From Aculops lycopersici (taxonomy: Eukaryota; Arthropoda; Arachnida; Trombidiformes; Eriophyidae), in contig WNKI01000002.1 in NCBI GenBank assembly GCA_015350385.1, forward strand, positions 357,899 to 421,898: a stretch of 64,000 nucleotides of DNA, given 5' to 3'. Numbering within the stretch: the first letter of the stretch is position 1; every line of letters begins with the position of its first letter. The notes beneath the pieces were generated by a model that saw only the letters and a list, made by a program, of their open reading frames with translations, did not search any database and was not told the origin of the DNA. Position numbers and translations under genes: made by a program. Positions 44,701 through 55,660 of the stretch are shown here, piece after piece.

Positions 44701-47507
44701 TCGATCCAAGCTGTGCGACCGAACCCCCGACCACGAACACAACCACAACCACAACCACCGCCGCCAATCAACACGAAACAAGAGAGCAACTGGTGGCGAT
44801 ACTGCATACAGTGTGGCCAGCTAATTTACCCCAAGTGACTGATCCCTTTTACTGGCTTGCAGTTTGGAACATTGGAGCCGGCCAACGAAACGGCTGCCGC
44901 AGCTTCCAAACGCAACTGGCCGATAGGAAAGGTCGTGGTCGTCTTCGAAGTCGAATGGGCAAATCGAGTTTCTCCTTGCGGTCGAGTCAGTTTCCAGACG
45001 CTGGAGTGCGACTTGGCAAATTGTGGAAACCGCGCGCTGCTCCAAATCGAAACTTCCAATTCCATGTGACCGACCGACCGACAGACCGACTAAGTAACTA
45101 AATGGCTAACTCTAATTAGAAGCATGTTCGTGAGTGCGAGCGCGTGAGTGAGTGAGAGAGAGGGAAACTCGATCATCGTTTCGCCTAGCTGGTCATAAAA
45201 ATGAAAGTGAAATAAAAGTAAAGTTTGCTCACACGGCCAGCGAATGTGTCGAGTAGACAAGATTTTTTTCTATCTAGATCCATCTCTCTCTCTCTTTCGC
45301 GCTCGCTGCCCTCCTTTTCCAGAACAAATCCGCCGTTCGACTACAATGGGCCCATTCAAACTCCACGGGCTTACCGAGGAAATCACCCAACTCAGATTCG
45401 ACAACAACCACTGACTAATAAACTCCAACTAACTAAACTCGGTCTCGCTGATTCCGTGTTGTTCGACGGTCTCCCAGTCCGTTGGCTTTAAGTGAACTTT
45501 TTCCGGAGCTCGCCGCGGCCGCTACTGCTGCAGCTGATTGTTTTTCAAGACCCACCGAGATCCACATCCTAAATGTAAAGTCTAGACTTGTGGCCAGACT
45601 GATGAGTTCACTTTTGTGATGGTTGTTTAGAAAACGTCACGAAATCTCTACGATAAACGAGACACCAACGACACCAAAAGAGAATAGCGGCGACAGTTTG
45701 ATTCGATTCGATTTGCGTGTCGAGAGTCTAGACGCTAATTTGCGGCTAGAGCTGTGATTTTCGTTTAAATCTGCCACTAAAAGAGGAGACGAGAAGGTCA
45801 AGTTTTGCGTAGATCACGGAACCGAAATGTCGCCCGACGATGAGATTGAGATTTTGTAAGCAAATTGTGCGGGGAGAAATCATGTGTGAGTTGTGAGTTT
45901 TCTTACAGGGAAAGATTTCCATCAACTAAACTCCTTCTTCCTTGCATTTGTTGTCGCCCTCGGCCGCTCGACACACAATTGCAGTGGCCAGCTCAGATTT
46001 CATTGCGGCCGCTTCGATGCTAATGGGTGGAGATCCAGATGAGAAAGTCCAAGGCAAGCAAACTTTTTCAGCCAAAAAGTCGCTCGCTCATCATCCGCTC
46101 GGCCGATTGTTGGCTCAAGTTGGAGGAGGATGAAAGAAAAGGGGAGAGAAGTTGGCGTTTGCCTCGCGCTCGGGTGAGTCAAGGCGGCGCCAACGAGGAG
46201 AGGGCGAGACAAGAAAGGGAGACGCGCAAAGCAGCGGCAACAAGTGGCGACGGCCCCAAATTTGCAAAGTTTCCTATCCGTTTGCGCGACTCTCGTCGCT
46301 GACTCGTCAACGAAACTGAAGCTACGAAATGCACACTCTCAAGGCTGAAAAACACAGCAACACCGTGAAAACGAAGCAAAGGGAAAATCTGACTTTCCCT
46401 TTGCGTCTCTCTGCTGCCACTACACTGTACAGTAAAGTACTGAGGCTTAAAAAGCTCTGGCAAAAATAGGTCCTCTTCTCGAGGTTTCGTGTGTCTCTCG
46501 GTGGAGATCGTTGATTTTGTTGCAGATAGGAGAAGAGAAGTTCGTTGTGTTTGCTCACTGAATCGATCCACTCTCTGGTACATGTATCTCCTTGCGTTTT
46601 CCAATTGCTTGCTCTTTCTGCGGCGACTCAGTGGCTCGCTCAATCGCTTGTTTTGCTTCAGCGCGCGCAACACTCGCCCTCTCCTCCGCCGATTGAAAGC
46701 CCAGAAAGCGATTGGAGTTCTGCAGGCTGGAGGCGAGAGGGAAACAGAGAGATGGAGTAGAGTGATGAGAAAGCAAAGAGAAAACATATCGCTATCCTTC
46801 GCTGTGTGTTCGTGTGCATGCATGTACGTTGCGGTTACACCGCGCACCGGCAGAGACAGATCATCTAGCGCGCCCCAGAAGAACCGGCGCGAGCAGAAGC
46901 AGAAGCAGCAGCCGGCAACAAGTGGACGCTAGCTCATTTCCACTGTCCGGCGCGTCACTTCACCTAACGCTCCTCCAAAGTCTTCGCCCACACACTATAC
47001 ACTGCACCGCGTTGCTCATCGCACTAAAGCAGTGGCGTCGCTAGTTTTAGTACACAAAACAATTTTTAGACAGAGAGAACATAGTGACTCATCCACTAGC
47101 AACATGCCGATAACCTAAATGACAACAACCGATGACAAGACACAGTGCCGCTACCGATTCTATTCTCACTACTTGTTGCCAAGTCCCAGGAAATAGAAGA
47201 GGAATTTTAAGTAACAGTGCAAACCCCAACAGTAATTTGAATTTTTAATTTCTAAAATCTCTCTAGACCAATCAGTTCAGTCTTGTCTAGAACTCCGACA
47301 GGAATTGGTCTTCAGAGATTTCCAAGTTTTAGAAGCAACATCACCAATTAATCAGATTTTAAATCATTATATATTATAATAGCACAAACAGTAAACAACA
47401 ACCACGATACGTACAGTAAAGTGAGCCGCAATCAGACAAAATTGCAGCTAGATACTCACGAGACAAGATTACAAGTTTTAATTTATCAACTCTAACTTAA
47501 CCAAAAT
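41737..47507. other. 5.8 kb gene desert between the secreted-protein gene and the HSF-domain gene
   Basis: No recognisable gene. The longest frame (46179-46847 minus, 222 codons) is Ser/Arg/Leu low-complexity with long open frames on the opposite strand, and I do not accept it. The stretch contains a 24-bp palindrome at 42069-42092, GA/CT-rich patches (about 42665-42695, 44375-44405, 45150-45170) and several CAACARGTG motifs (near 44102, 44690, 46242, 46917). The last 500 bp should contain the HSF-domain gene promoter. Confidence 0.6.
42069..42092. repeat. Perfect 10-bp palindrome
   Basis: AAGTCATGTC, a 4-bp centre ATAA, then GACATGACTT. A perfect inverted repeat of this length is unlikely by chance at any one position. 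It could be a dimeric factor binding site or a hairpin. Confidence 0.8.
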
Positions 47508-49622
47508 ATGGAGCTTGGCCCCATCTACCTGGGTTGCTCCACCAGCCAATCAGAGTCTAGCTACAACCGAAACTCTTCCCCAACACTAAGCGACTTTAGC
47601 GACGATTTGGATGACGACCTGAGAGTCGCGGCTGCAATTGCAAATCAACCAAATTCAACCCCAAGTCCATCTGATAGTCACAAGACAAACAATAGCGGAA
47701 TGTCGTTGGTGGTGTCAGGTGGCGAGAGCACTAACGCTAGCGCAATCAAAAGCACCAGGCAGCAGGGTAGCGATACTTTGGAAAACAGTTACCTGGATGT
47801 CATCGCTTGTGATCAGGATACAGGTGTCGTTAGTTTGCCATCTCGCGAGATCAACGAGCAAATTGGAAACACTACAAGTCAACCCCAACAACAACAAGAG
47901 GAACGAGCAAGCGACAATCCCAAGACAACGAGTGAGTGCGGCAAATCCAAGAAGCTGTTCCCTCAAAAATTGTGGGAGTTAATCAATAATCCAAACTACG
48001 ACTTTTGCTTACGCTGGTCCAGCGATGGCCAATTGGTTTACCTGAACCGCGACGTCTTCGAAGAGTCTTATTTGCGCCAGAAGGATAATCAATTCCACAC
48101 ACAGAAGGCCATTTCATTTGTGCGCCAAATGAACATGTATGGATTTCGTAAGGTGGACGACAGTTATTACGAAAATCCAAACTTTAAGCGAGACAAACCG
48201 GAGAAGATAAAGGACATGGTGCGTAAGAACACCAAGGATGAGCCGTGCGAGTTTAGAAATCAAAGTCTATCGAATGGAGGTGGTGGTAGTAGTGGTGTGA
48301 GTCCATCTCTTCTATTTAGGGCCTCAACTAGGACCAATCATCACCAAAACCAACAGAGAAGTCATCATCACAACCAATCACAAAATCACCGAAACTTGAG
48401 CGCCACTTCCTTATTGTTGGATCCAAGGCAGCAGCAGCAGCAGCAGCAAAACCACCATCACAACCTCAACCATCAAAGTGGCGAAAGTGATAACCTCTCA
48501 GATCAACAACAAATCCCGTCACAGCCACACCACCCGATGACAGACACTCTGCCCCTTCTAAGCCAAGGATCGCAGCTCGGCAACATGGTCACCATGTTGA
48601 TTCAACAGTACCAAACAAACCCACAACAACTATTATCACAATACCCAAACAGTAATCTCTCGCAGCAACCAGACCCGGAACTCATCTACAACTACCTAAG
48701 CAACCAGATCATTAACAATATCTCAGCAACAGGCCAATTGCCAGCATTTCTTACAACATCAGCTGCCGCCTCGCCATCAACACTAACAAGCCTACTGACA
48801 TCATCTCAAGCGTTAGATCCAGTTGCACTGGACTTGCACTTCCAAAACCATCACCCACAACAACACAATCCCCCTGATCGACACGAAGAGTCCTTGTCAT
48901 CGTCGCTAGATGGCTATTCGGCAAGTGGCAACGGAGCTTTAGGCAACAATATCAATGATACACTTAGACTTGAATCGCACTTATTAAACTGGAACAATCA
49001 GCTTAACGGTCAACTCAACCACATTCATCATCATCATCAGCAGCAGCAGCAACAACAACAACACAATCAACTTCCAGCTAGTAATAAGAGAAAACCCAAT
49101 CGATCGGCCAGATCCTACAAGCGAAGTGTCGATTCGATCTTGGATATTGACGACAACTATAATAAATTTCCGGCCAACAAGTCGAAGGCCCAACAAGCAC
49201 CTGTCCAGTTGAACGCAAACAACACTATCTATCCAGAAACCCAACAAACTCACATCGAATCAACACCATCGGCACCCATAACCCCAAGCTCGCCAATAAC
49301 AACCACCACCACAACCACGAGCAAGCAAGCAGAAAGTCTTATCGTCAGCACTGCAGCCTCGAGTGCCATGGATTTGGACGATGAGGCAATTCGAAAAGCG
49401 GCCAGGATGACGGAAAAGTTTGCCAAGATCCTGATGGAAGCCGCACAGCTCATAGCCAAATATTCATCAAGTTGCTCAAACAATAATGGAGATTATATTC
49501 CATCCTTTGCCTCTCCAAATGGAAGCAGTAACAAACAAACAAATTCACCCATCATTAACTCGGGCCATCTCAAGGCGGCCCTCACCTTGTTACCCAAGGA
49601 ACTATCAAATCTGATTGATTGA
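47508..49622 (+). CDS. Heat-shock-factor-domain transcription factor (divergent, HSFY/HSF5-like)
   Basis: A 704-residue single-exon protein. The HSF DNA-binding domain is at about 147-245: KLFPQKLWELINNP, CLRWSSDGQLVYL, then the recognition helix and signature SFVRQMNMYGFRKV, and ENPNFKRDKPEKIKDMVRK. Residues match the HSF fold, but the wing after RKV is very short and there is extra sequence before SFVRQ. This resembles HSFY/HSF5 proteins more than stress-responsive HSF1. No obvious HR-A/B trimerisation coiled coil follows; the middle is Gln/His/Asn-rich. A short amphipathic helix lies near 623-655 (DDEAIRKAARMTEKFAKIL). HSFY/HSF5 in vertebrates are germ-line factors; whether this one is too cannot be judged here. 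It is followed 630 bp later by RABL6 on the same strand. Confidence 0.88.
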   Translation: MELGPIYLGCSTSQSESSYNRNSSPTLSDFSDDLDDDLRVAAAIANQPNSTPSPSDSHKTNNSGMSLVVSGGESTNASAIKSTRQQGSDTLENSYLDVIACDQDTGVVSLPSREINEQIGNTTSQPQQQQEERASDNPKTTSECGKSKKLFPQKLWELINNPNYDFCLRWSSDGQLVYLNRDVFEESYLRQKDNQFHTQKAISFVRQMNMYGFRKVDDSYYENPNFKRDKPEKIKDMVRKNTKDEPCEFRNQSLSNGGGGSSGVSPSLLFRASTRTNHHQNQQRSHHHNQSQNHRNLSATSLLLDPRQQQQQQQNHHHNLNHQSGESDNLSDQQQIPSQPHHPMTDTLPLLSQGSQLGNMVTMLIQQYQTNPQQLLSQYPNSNLSQQPDPELIYNYLSNQIINNISATGQLPAFLTTSAAASPSTLTSLLTSSQALDPVALDLHFQNHHPQQHNPPDRHEESLSSSLDGYSASGNGALGNNINDTLRLESHLLNWNNQLNGQLNHIHHHHQQQQQQQQHNQLPASNKRKPNRSARSYKRSVDSILDIDDNYNKFPANKSKAQQAPVQLNANNTIYPETQQTHIESTPSAPITPSSPITTTTTTTSKQAESLIVSTAASSAMDLDDEAIRKAARMTEKFAKILMEAAQLIAKYSSSCSNNNGDYIPSFASPNGSSNKQTNSPIINSGHLKAALTLLPKELSNLID

Positions 49623-49738
49623 TCAAATCTAAAATCTATCATCCAAAATCCACGTTTCAAAAGAATATATATACCAGGCTATCTATATATAAATAACTAA
49701 CACATTCCTATGGTTTGTTCGTCAAATTAATTTGTAAC

Positions 49739-49744
49739 AATAAA
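49739..49744 (+). terminator. AATAAA poly(A) signal of the HSF-domain gene
   Basis: AATAAA 116 bp after the stop codon, in AT-rich sequence. Confidence 0.6.
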
Positions 49745-50255
49745 TTATAACTTAACTGATCACCCAAAAATTAACTTGGGGTTCTGGAAGATGATGCTTA
49801 TTTTGACTAGATTTCATTAGCAAGTTGTCACTTATGTTGTTTTTTTTGTCAAATAGCAAGCCTCAGTCTTAACATTTTGTTGCGAATGGAAAGAGAAAAG
49901 AGTACAGTTCGAAGCTAAAAACTTGCGCCGCATATTGCTCCAGTTTAACCTGTTTTGCTTGCTGACCGAGAAAGCGTCGGCCGCTTGCTGCATAAAAAGG
50001 CCGTGGCTGTTGTGTTGTCATTTTAGACTTGGACTTTCTTACTCTAACCGTATTGTTGCAATATTACATATTTGTTCTAAACATCACCTGAGACACTAAT
50101 TTAACTTAATCCACATTTCTCATTATGTTTTAAATTATTATAAGAATATTTTACCCAGCTCTGGATAAGATGAATATTGTTGACCTCTCTGATGTTGTTA
50201 TTGTTTACTTCCAAAGATAGGTAGATAGATTGTTTAATGAAACCAACCGTCAGAG
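49745..50255. other. Intergenic region between the HSF-domain gene and RABL6
   Basis: About 500 bp, presumably the RABL6 promoter and 5' UTR. A CATAAAAAG motif lies near 49992 but is some 260 bp upstream of the start codon. No gene seen. Confidence 0.5.
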
Positions 50256-51734
50256 ATGATTTCTGCTTGGAGGCGATTTATAAACAAGGACGCCAACAGT
50301 GACCAACCAAACGGAAATTGGGTCAATGGCGTGCCCCCGGGCGTCCAGAAGCTTGACAAGGAGCTACAAAGAAAGTTTGCCCGTGGAGTTAACTATAATA
50401 TGAAAGTAGTTATCAAGGGAGATGCCAAAGTTGGTAAGACTAGCTTATTTTTGAGACTAAAGGGTTATGGGTTCCAAGAGGAATACACGCCCACCGAACA
50501 TCTGAATGTTACTTCAATCAATTGGAACTATAAGGCCACTGATGATGTTGTCAAGATAGACCTTTGGGAAGCTATTGATACAGCCAACAAGAGGAAGGTA
50601 AACTTTGTAGATCTCAAGTTAGAGAATGGACACAGTCCAGCAGCACAGGCAACTGAGACAAGCAATAACAATAATCCAGGAGGCGTTCCTTTAACAACTC
50701 CTAATGGTGATAGGACCTCCAATGATGTAACAAAAGTTACACTGACCAATACAATTTTAAGCATGAATGGCAATACTAATAACCCGATTCCTGAGTCTGC
50801 AAAACAATCGCTCGCCGAGTTGAGTGAAAACTTCGACGTCTACAAGGGTTCAAATGCTGTGATTTTGGTAATGGACATGACAAAACTATGGACCTTTAAA
50901 TATATTCAATCTGAGCTACCCAAGATTCCAAAAGAAATTCCAGTACTCTTGGTTGCCAACCACCGAGACCAGGGCCACCACAGGACAGTGTCGGCCGAGC
51001 AGGTAATGGCGTTCATCGATGGACTTGACAGGAGCCCTTGCGATGCTCATGTCCTTTATGCAGAATCGTCGATGAAGAATGGCTTTGGATTAAAGCTAAT
51101 TGATAAGTTTTTCAATGTCCCCTTCCTAAAGCTACAGGAGAGCGCTTTGGTCAAGCAATTGGAGATCAATAGATGCGGTTACGTGGCTACTTTAGAGGAG
51201 TTGAAAATCTTACAAGAGTCCACAAGTCGAGAGTATGATCAATATCTCGAATTAGAAACCATCAAGCGACGACAGCAAGCCGACGCAATGTCGCCGGTCA
51301 ATTCAGGATTAACAAATCTCGACGAGGCCACGAGGGAACAGATAAGACGCACCACCATGTCAAGCGATCGGCTGGATGATAATAATAGGAAGAGTATAGA
51401 ATCTAACTATGAGAAGGAGCAAACAGATGCCCAAGTTCTGGCAAGCAAAAAGTTTGTCAACAACAGACTGCCGAGTATTGTTATGGGCGCAAAGTGCCCA
51501 CTTCCACAAACGAACTCTATACAAATCTCATCATCGTCCTCGCAACAGCAGCAACCACAATCACAATCTAATCAAAACTCCAAACAACCCACAACTGAGG
51601 CTCAGGAAGTGGAGAATGCGGATAATAGTGATGATAGCGATGACGAAACTCCAAGGGCAAATCCACTGGTTGCCGGATACCAGAGCGACCTAGACTCCGA
51701 TGATCAAGTTGAGGATATCAAGCCTAAGGAATAA
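50256..51734 (+). CDS. RABL6: Rab-like GTPase RABL6 (Parf/RBEL1), shortened at the C-terminus
   Basis: A 492-residue single-exon protein (human: about 729). RABL6 is an atypical Ras-superfamily GTPase of nucleus and cytosol with growth-related roles in mammals. The start matches the family: LDKELQRKFARGVNYNMKVV followed by P-loop GDAKVGKT at about 55-62, EEYTPTEHLNVTSINWNYK (switch region), then VVKIDLWEAID. Next comes a roughly 50-residue Asn/Thr/Pro-rich insertion. NFDVYKGSNAVILVMDMTK, WTFKYI, VANHRDQGHHR and YAESSMKNGFGLKLIDKFFN all have clear human counterparts. The C-terminus ends soon after NPLVAGYQSDLDSDDQ. The human protein has this motif too but continues for over 200 residues with a Lys-rich tail. 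The G-domain appears complete, so a functional protein without the tail is likely. Confidence 0.95.
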   Translation: MISAWRRFINKDANSDQPNGNWVNGVPPGVQKLDKELQRKFARGVNYNMKVVIKGDAKVGKTSLFLRLKGYGFQEEYTPTEHLNVTSINWNYKATDDVVKIDLWEAIDTANKRKVNFVDLKLENGHSPAAQATETSNNNNPGGVPLTTPNGDRTSNDVTKVTLTNTILSMNGNTNNPIPESAKQSLAELSENFDVYKGSNAVILVMDMTKLWTFKYIQSELPKIPKEIPVLLVANHRDQGHHRTVSAEQVMAFIDGLDRSPCDAHVLYAESSMKNGFGLKLIDKFFNVPFLKLQESALVKQLEINRCGYVATLEELKILQESTSREYDQYLELETIKRRQQADAMSPVNSGLTNLDEATREQIRRTTMSSDRLDDNNRKSIESNYEKEQTDAQVLASKKFVNNRLPSIVMGAKCPLPQTNSIQISSSSSQQQQPQSQSNQNSKQPTTEAQEVENADNSDDSDDETPRANPLVAGYQSDLDSDDQVEDIKPKE

Positions 51735-53018
51735 AAAGGGATTTCTTGACATTTGTTCAAGTATATACAGACACCTGTTTGCTCATTCAGATTTCTCTGA
51801 ACTTTACCTTAAAATTTGCTCTGCTGCCTTGGATTTGAGTGAAAAGAATTGCACGCAGTAAAACCCTTTCGATAGTTTTTATTCTGCGACATTTTCCAAT
51901 GAATATCTGCTCTACTCGCTAATTAAGGGATGAAAGTTGAGGTGCTGATTACACTTGTGTGAGTGCTACAGTTGGATGCGGAAAATTAGAGCGCTCAAGT
52001 TAGCTAATGAACCTGTTTGCTCACGCTGACCAAGCGCACCGGTATCGCTGTTGTTGCATCACACTTAGCTTTTGGCAAATTTTTTCCCTTGACGAGAGCG
52101 AGATTAAGCCCCGAGTCTCGGCGAGAATCATTTTCTCCCCTTGGATAGTTAACCGGCACGCCCAAAGTGCCGCGCGGCATTCATTCCGCATAAGAGGGAT
52201 CTCTCTTTCTCTCTCTCTCTCCCCCTTGTGTTGTGTGTATGCGTCTTGCGTAACAGAGACTCTCTCAGGGTCACCGGACTTTTTCGGGAGATTCTTGTGT
52301 GCATTTGGATGGAATCAAAATCATGATTCAGGGATCCCCGTTACAAACAAGAGTTACTGCACTTGCAAGGCAACTCTGCTACAGCGGATTCAGTGGGGAG
52401 GCCGCAAAATCCCCAACGGGCGTGCACAAAAACCCAGGCTCACGGACAGCGAGCCCCCCGCGCTCAGGGCAAAAGTCGAGCTCCTGGGCGAGGCATTTGC
52501 GGGCAAAATGGGCCTGCGTTGCGTATTGAATTTTGCACTGTGGCACAGGCAGCAATCGCATTAGCCGCAATAGTGAGCTAACTTACAGATAGAGAAATGG
52601 CCATAGAGAGTCGGCCTCGCGAAGAAAGGCAACGTAAAAAGGCAGAGACGGCGACGACGACGACAACGATGGCGGCAGCAGCAGCGGCCGTGGCTTTTCT
52701 ATGCGTTCTGACGGCAGCAACAGAAGCGGCGACGGCGACAGCAGCAACAGCAGCGCACCACTCGCAAGTTTTGGGCAAATAGATGGCTTTGACTTGACCA
52801 CAACTTGAACAACACAAACTCATTTTGTCATCCTCTCCACCATCACAAACACCACCATTAACTCCACAAAAACCACGACATAATTATCATTAATATTATC
52901 CCATTATTGGTCCAACCTTATAGATTCTACTTATTATTAGATCCATTAATATTATATTAGATTATATCAGAATTACATAACCATCAACCAAACCAAGGCA
53001 ACCACAACAAAGTGCAGA
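51735..53018. promoter_or_regulatory. Upstream region of Cdc42 with a GC-richer patch
   Basis: 1.3 kb between RABL6 and Cdc42. A GC-richer patch covers about 52110-52570, within an open frame of 185 codons (52007-52564) that has no recognisable content. The last 150 bp before Cdc42 are very AT-rich. It probably contains the promoter and 5' UTR of Cdc42; whether the GC-rich part is an untranslated exon cannot be seen. Confidence 0.5.
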
Positions 53019-53594
53019 ATGCAAACTATCAAGTGTGTTGTTGTCGGCGATGGTGCAGTTGGAAAAACATGCCTACTAATATCATATACAACTAACAAGT
53101 TTCCATCCGAATACGTGCCAACAGTATTCGACAACTATGCTGTTACTGTTATGATTGGCGGCGAACCATACACCCTAGGCCTTTTTGATACAGCCGGCCA
53201 AGAGGATTACGATAGACTAAGGCCATTATCATACCCACAGACAGACATATTCCTCGTCTGCTTTTCAGTCGTGTCGCCATCATCCTTTGAGAATGTTAGA
53301 GAGAAATGGGTGCCCGAGATTACGCATCATTGCCAGAAAACTCCCTTTCTATTAGTTGGAACGCAAGTTGATTTGAGAGACGAGGCTGCAAAGGTTGATC
53401 AGTTAGCTAAGAACAAACAGAAACCCATCACATCGGAACAGGGAGAAAAGTTGGCCAAAGATTTAAAAGCCGTCAAATATGTTGAATGTAGTGCATTGAC
53501 ACAGAAAGGCCTGAAAAATGTTTTCGATGAAGCAATCCTGGCTGCATTAGATCCACCCGAGCCGAAAAAAGGTAAAAGGTGCACGATTTTTTAG
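53019..53594 (+). CDS. Cdc42: Cdc42 small GTPase
   Basis: A 191-residue, full-length Rho-family GTPase that controls actin and cell polarity at membranes. It is nearly identical to animal Cdc42: P-loop GDGAVGKTC (10-18), switch I YVPTVFDNYAV, switch II DTAGQEDYDRLRPLSYPQTD, TQVDLRDE for guanine recognition, and the Rho insert segment with NKQKPITSE. YVECSALTQKGLKNVFDEAI is Cdc42-specific and separates it from Rac. The C-terminus is PKKGKRCTIF, a basic stretch plus CAAX box. The final Phe resembles the vertebrate alternative end CCIF rather than the common CVLL and should favour geranylgeranylation. No intron. It is convergent with NELF-C/D, with AATAAA signals at 53637 and about 53804. Confidence 0.99.
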   Translation: MQTIKCVVVGDGAVGKTCLLISYTTNKFPSEYVPTVFDNYAVTVMIGGEPYTLGLFDTAGQEDYDRLRPLSYPQTDIFLVCFSVVSPSSFENVREKWVPEITHHCQKTPFLLVGTQVDLRDEAAKVDQLAKNKQKPITSEQGEKLAKDLKAVKYVECSALTQKGLKNVFDEAILAALDPPEPKKGKRCTIF

Positions 53595-53636
53595 AGAATA
53601 ATACGGATAATAATCAGCATCATTATTATTACTATT

Positions 53637-53642
53637 AATAAA
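53637..53642 (+). terminator. AATAAA poly(A) signal of Cdc42
   Basis: AATAAA 43 bp after the stop codon; a second AATAAA near 53804 could serve as an alternative. Confidence 0.6.
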
Positions 53643-53980
53643 TTGTATCAATCAATCATACCTTCCCACAACAAGATGATGTATATGTGACAGCAACGCA
53701 AGTCTACACTTCAACAATCACCATCATCTTCTTCAAACAAACAACAACACAATGATTGTTGTCATATGCAGTTTGACAGCGAGATATTATGTATGGGTTA
53801 TAACAATAAAAAAAGAATGATTTGCCCATGGTTATCGTTCCATGGTCTTGTAACTACTCATACACGCAACATAAAGTTTATTGATAGCTGATGGTCATCA
53901 TCGATAATAATAATAATAATAATATTTATGTATCATCATCATCACGCAAACAATCTATCAACAAGTCTCAAATCATGAAA

Positions 53981-55660
53981 TCAACTAACCGATGCGCTAG
54001 TTCTGCAAAACTCAAGGAAATTTTCAACCAACTCATAATGTTCGCGGTTCTCCGTCTTCATGTTACCAATTATTTCGCTAGCTTCCACCATGGGCAATAG
54101 AGACTGAATAAACTCTTGCGTATAAGGAGGCTCGATAATTTCTAAAACTTCGGTAACGAAATATCTAATCAGTGACACGTCGGTATCCTGTTTCTGCCAA
54201 CACTTTCGCATGTGCTTGATGATGGGAATTACATAATTTCTACTGACTAAATGGACCATGCGATCAATTATAACTCGTTTCACATGAAGTTGTTGCAGAA
54301 CTTCCATGTCCTCTGGTTCAATTTCCATTAATCCTATCAAAAGTTCCAAGACTTTCTCATGCAATGTATTATGATGTATGCTAATCTCATCGAGCAAAGC
54401 CAGATGGATAGGAGTGAGGTCGGTGGATAGCTGAAAGTAGCTTGGCTCAGAGACAGTGTGCTTGACCCACCCAAGTATACCCATGGCAACAACAGGTATC
54501 TTGATATATTGGTATAGAGTGTTCACTTCGCACAGTAACTCGCTTGACCCTTTTTTCTCTTGACATATCGTTGCCACTTTATCCAAAGCCGATGAGGTGT
54601 ACTCGAGGTGATCCTTGTTGATGGCTCTACGGTTTCCTTTTTTAATTTGCTCAACAACACTGACTGCGTAGGATAATAAATAGATGTATTTGGGTCTGTG
54701 CTCAGGGTTGATTCGAGAGCCTGGTTTGAACAATGAGTCTAAGATGAGATCTAAAAAGAGGGGAATCCGGATCAGTGACACTGGTGGTGGATCGGAACTT
54801 TGGTATTCCTTGTATAGTGTTGTAATGTCGGCTGGGTTGAGATAGTTTTTTGATAACATGGATGATAAAGCTGAGTGGACTCGGGGATGAGCAGCAATAC
54901 CCATCAGTGACATAGTGATGGGAGTTGCATCGAGTCTTATCTGTTGGGCATGCTTGGCAACCTCTTGAGAGAGACGCTTGATACTTGCTGAGCCTTTGCA
55001 ATCTCGTGACAACAAGGATAGAATTGCCTGACTGTATAAATATGTATGCTCACCGTGGCAGATCATACGACAAAATTCAATCATATTTTTCTCGCTATCC
55101 TCTTCGCTTCCACTTAGAATGTTCGTCGTGAGTGTCTTTAAAATTCTGGCAAAAACCTCGAGTTGTTGCGATGCAGTTGATATACTAGTAATCTCACCTT
55201 GGAAACCTGCATCACTTATAAGCTTTATGGTAAACAAAAGCATCATGCAGTCTGGATACATTTCTGCTAGCTTATAGATCAACGATCTCCAAGAGGGATG
55301 CCCAATGATTTCTGTCAACCAAGCTGGTGTTTGGTTTTCGTCGTTTTCATCTGAGAAAATTCTATCCGCTTTTTTAGGGTCGAAATGCTTAATAATCATC
55401 TGTTTTAAATGATCCTCGACCAACTGTTGCACTTCTTGGACCTCCATTCCTGTTTTGATAAGCCACTCGGCAGATAGGTTGACCATTTCAGCAGTTGCCT
55501 CATAGTTGTCAGCTAATACATCGATCATGGAAGACATCTTTCCGCCAGCTTGTAAAAACTTTTTAACCGTATTTGTTACTGTGGGTTCCATAATGGAATC
55601 CGGTTGGGACAAAGCCTTGAGGCATTCCTCTCGTATTATCTTGGAGCCGTAGTTGTCCAT
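53981..55660 (-). CDS. NELFCD: Negative elongation factor subunit C/D (TH1)
   Basis: The start is set at ATG 55660 (MDNYGSKIIREE), giving 559 residues; the frame extends 14 codons upstream only to a TTG. NELF-C/D is a core subunit of the NELF complex, which pauses RNA polymerase II near promoters. The whole TH1 family region is present: SIMEPTVTNTVKKFLQAGG, MVNLSAEWLIKTG, IIKHFDPKKADRIF, KLISDAGFQGEITSIST, ICHGEHTYLYSQAILSLL, LNPADITTLY, SSDPPPVSLIRIPLFLDLI and LIRYFVTEVLEIIEPPYT. The length agrees with human NELF-D (590). The N-terminal acidic stretch of the human protein is missing. It is divergent from RBM28 with only 284 bp between start codons, so they probably share a bidirectional promoter. 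Confidence 0.97.
   Translation of the reverse strand: MDNYGSKIIREECLKALSQPDSIMEPTVTNTVKKFLQAGGKMSSMIDVLADNYEATAEMVNLSAEWLIKTGMEVQEVQQLVEDHLKQMIIKHFDPKKADRIFSDENDENQTPAWLTEIIGHPSWRSLIYKLAEMYPDCMMLLFTIKLISDAGFQGEITSISTASQQLEVFARILKTLTTNILSGSEEDSEKNMIEFCRMICHGEHTYLYSQAILSLLSRDCKGSASIKRLSQEVAKHAQQIRLDATPITMSLMGIAAHPRVHSALSSMLSKNYLNPADITTLYKEYQSSDPPPVSLIRIPLFLDLILDSLFKPGSRINPEHRPKYIYLLSYAVSVVEQIKKGNRRAINKDHLEYTSSALDKVATICQEKKGSSELLCEVNTLYQYIKIPVVAMGILGWVKHTVSEPSYFQLSTDLTPIHLALLDEISIHHNTLHEKVLELLIGLMEIEPEDMEVLQQLHVKRVIIDRMVHLVSRNYVIPIIKHMRKCWQKQDTDVSLIRYFVTEVLEIIEPPYTQEFIQSLLPMVEASEIIGNMKTENREHYELVENFLEFCRTSASVS

Noticed and set aside
46179..46847. 222-codon minus-strand frame
   Set aside because: Ser/Leu/Arg-rich, no domain, and the opposite strand is open over most of the same stretch.
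52007..52564. 185-codon plus-strand frame upstream of Cdc42
   Set aside because: No recognisable domain; coincides with a GC-richer patch and a CT repeat giving poly-Leu/Ser. Treated as promoter or 5' UTR.
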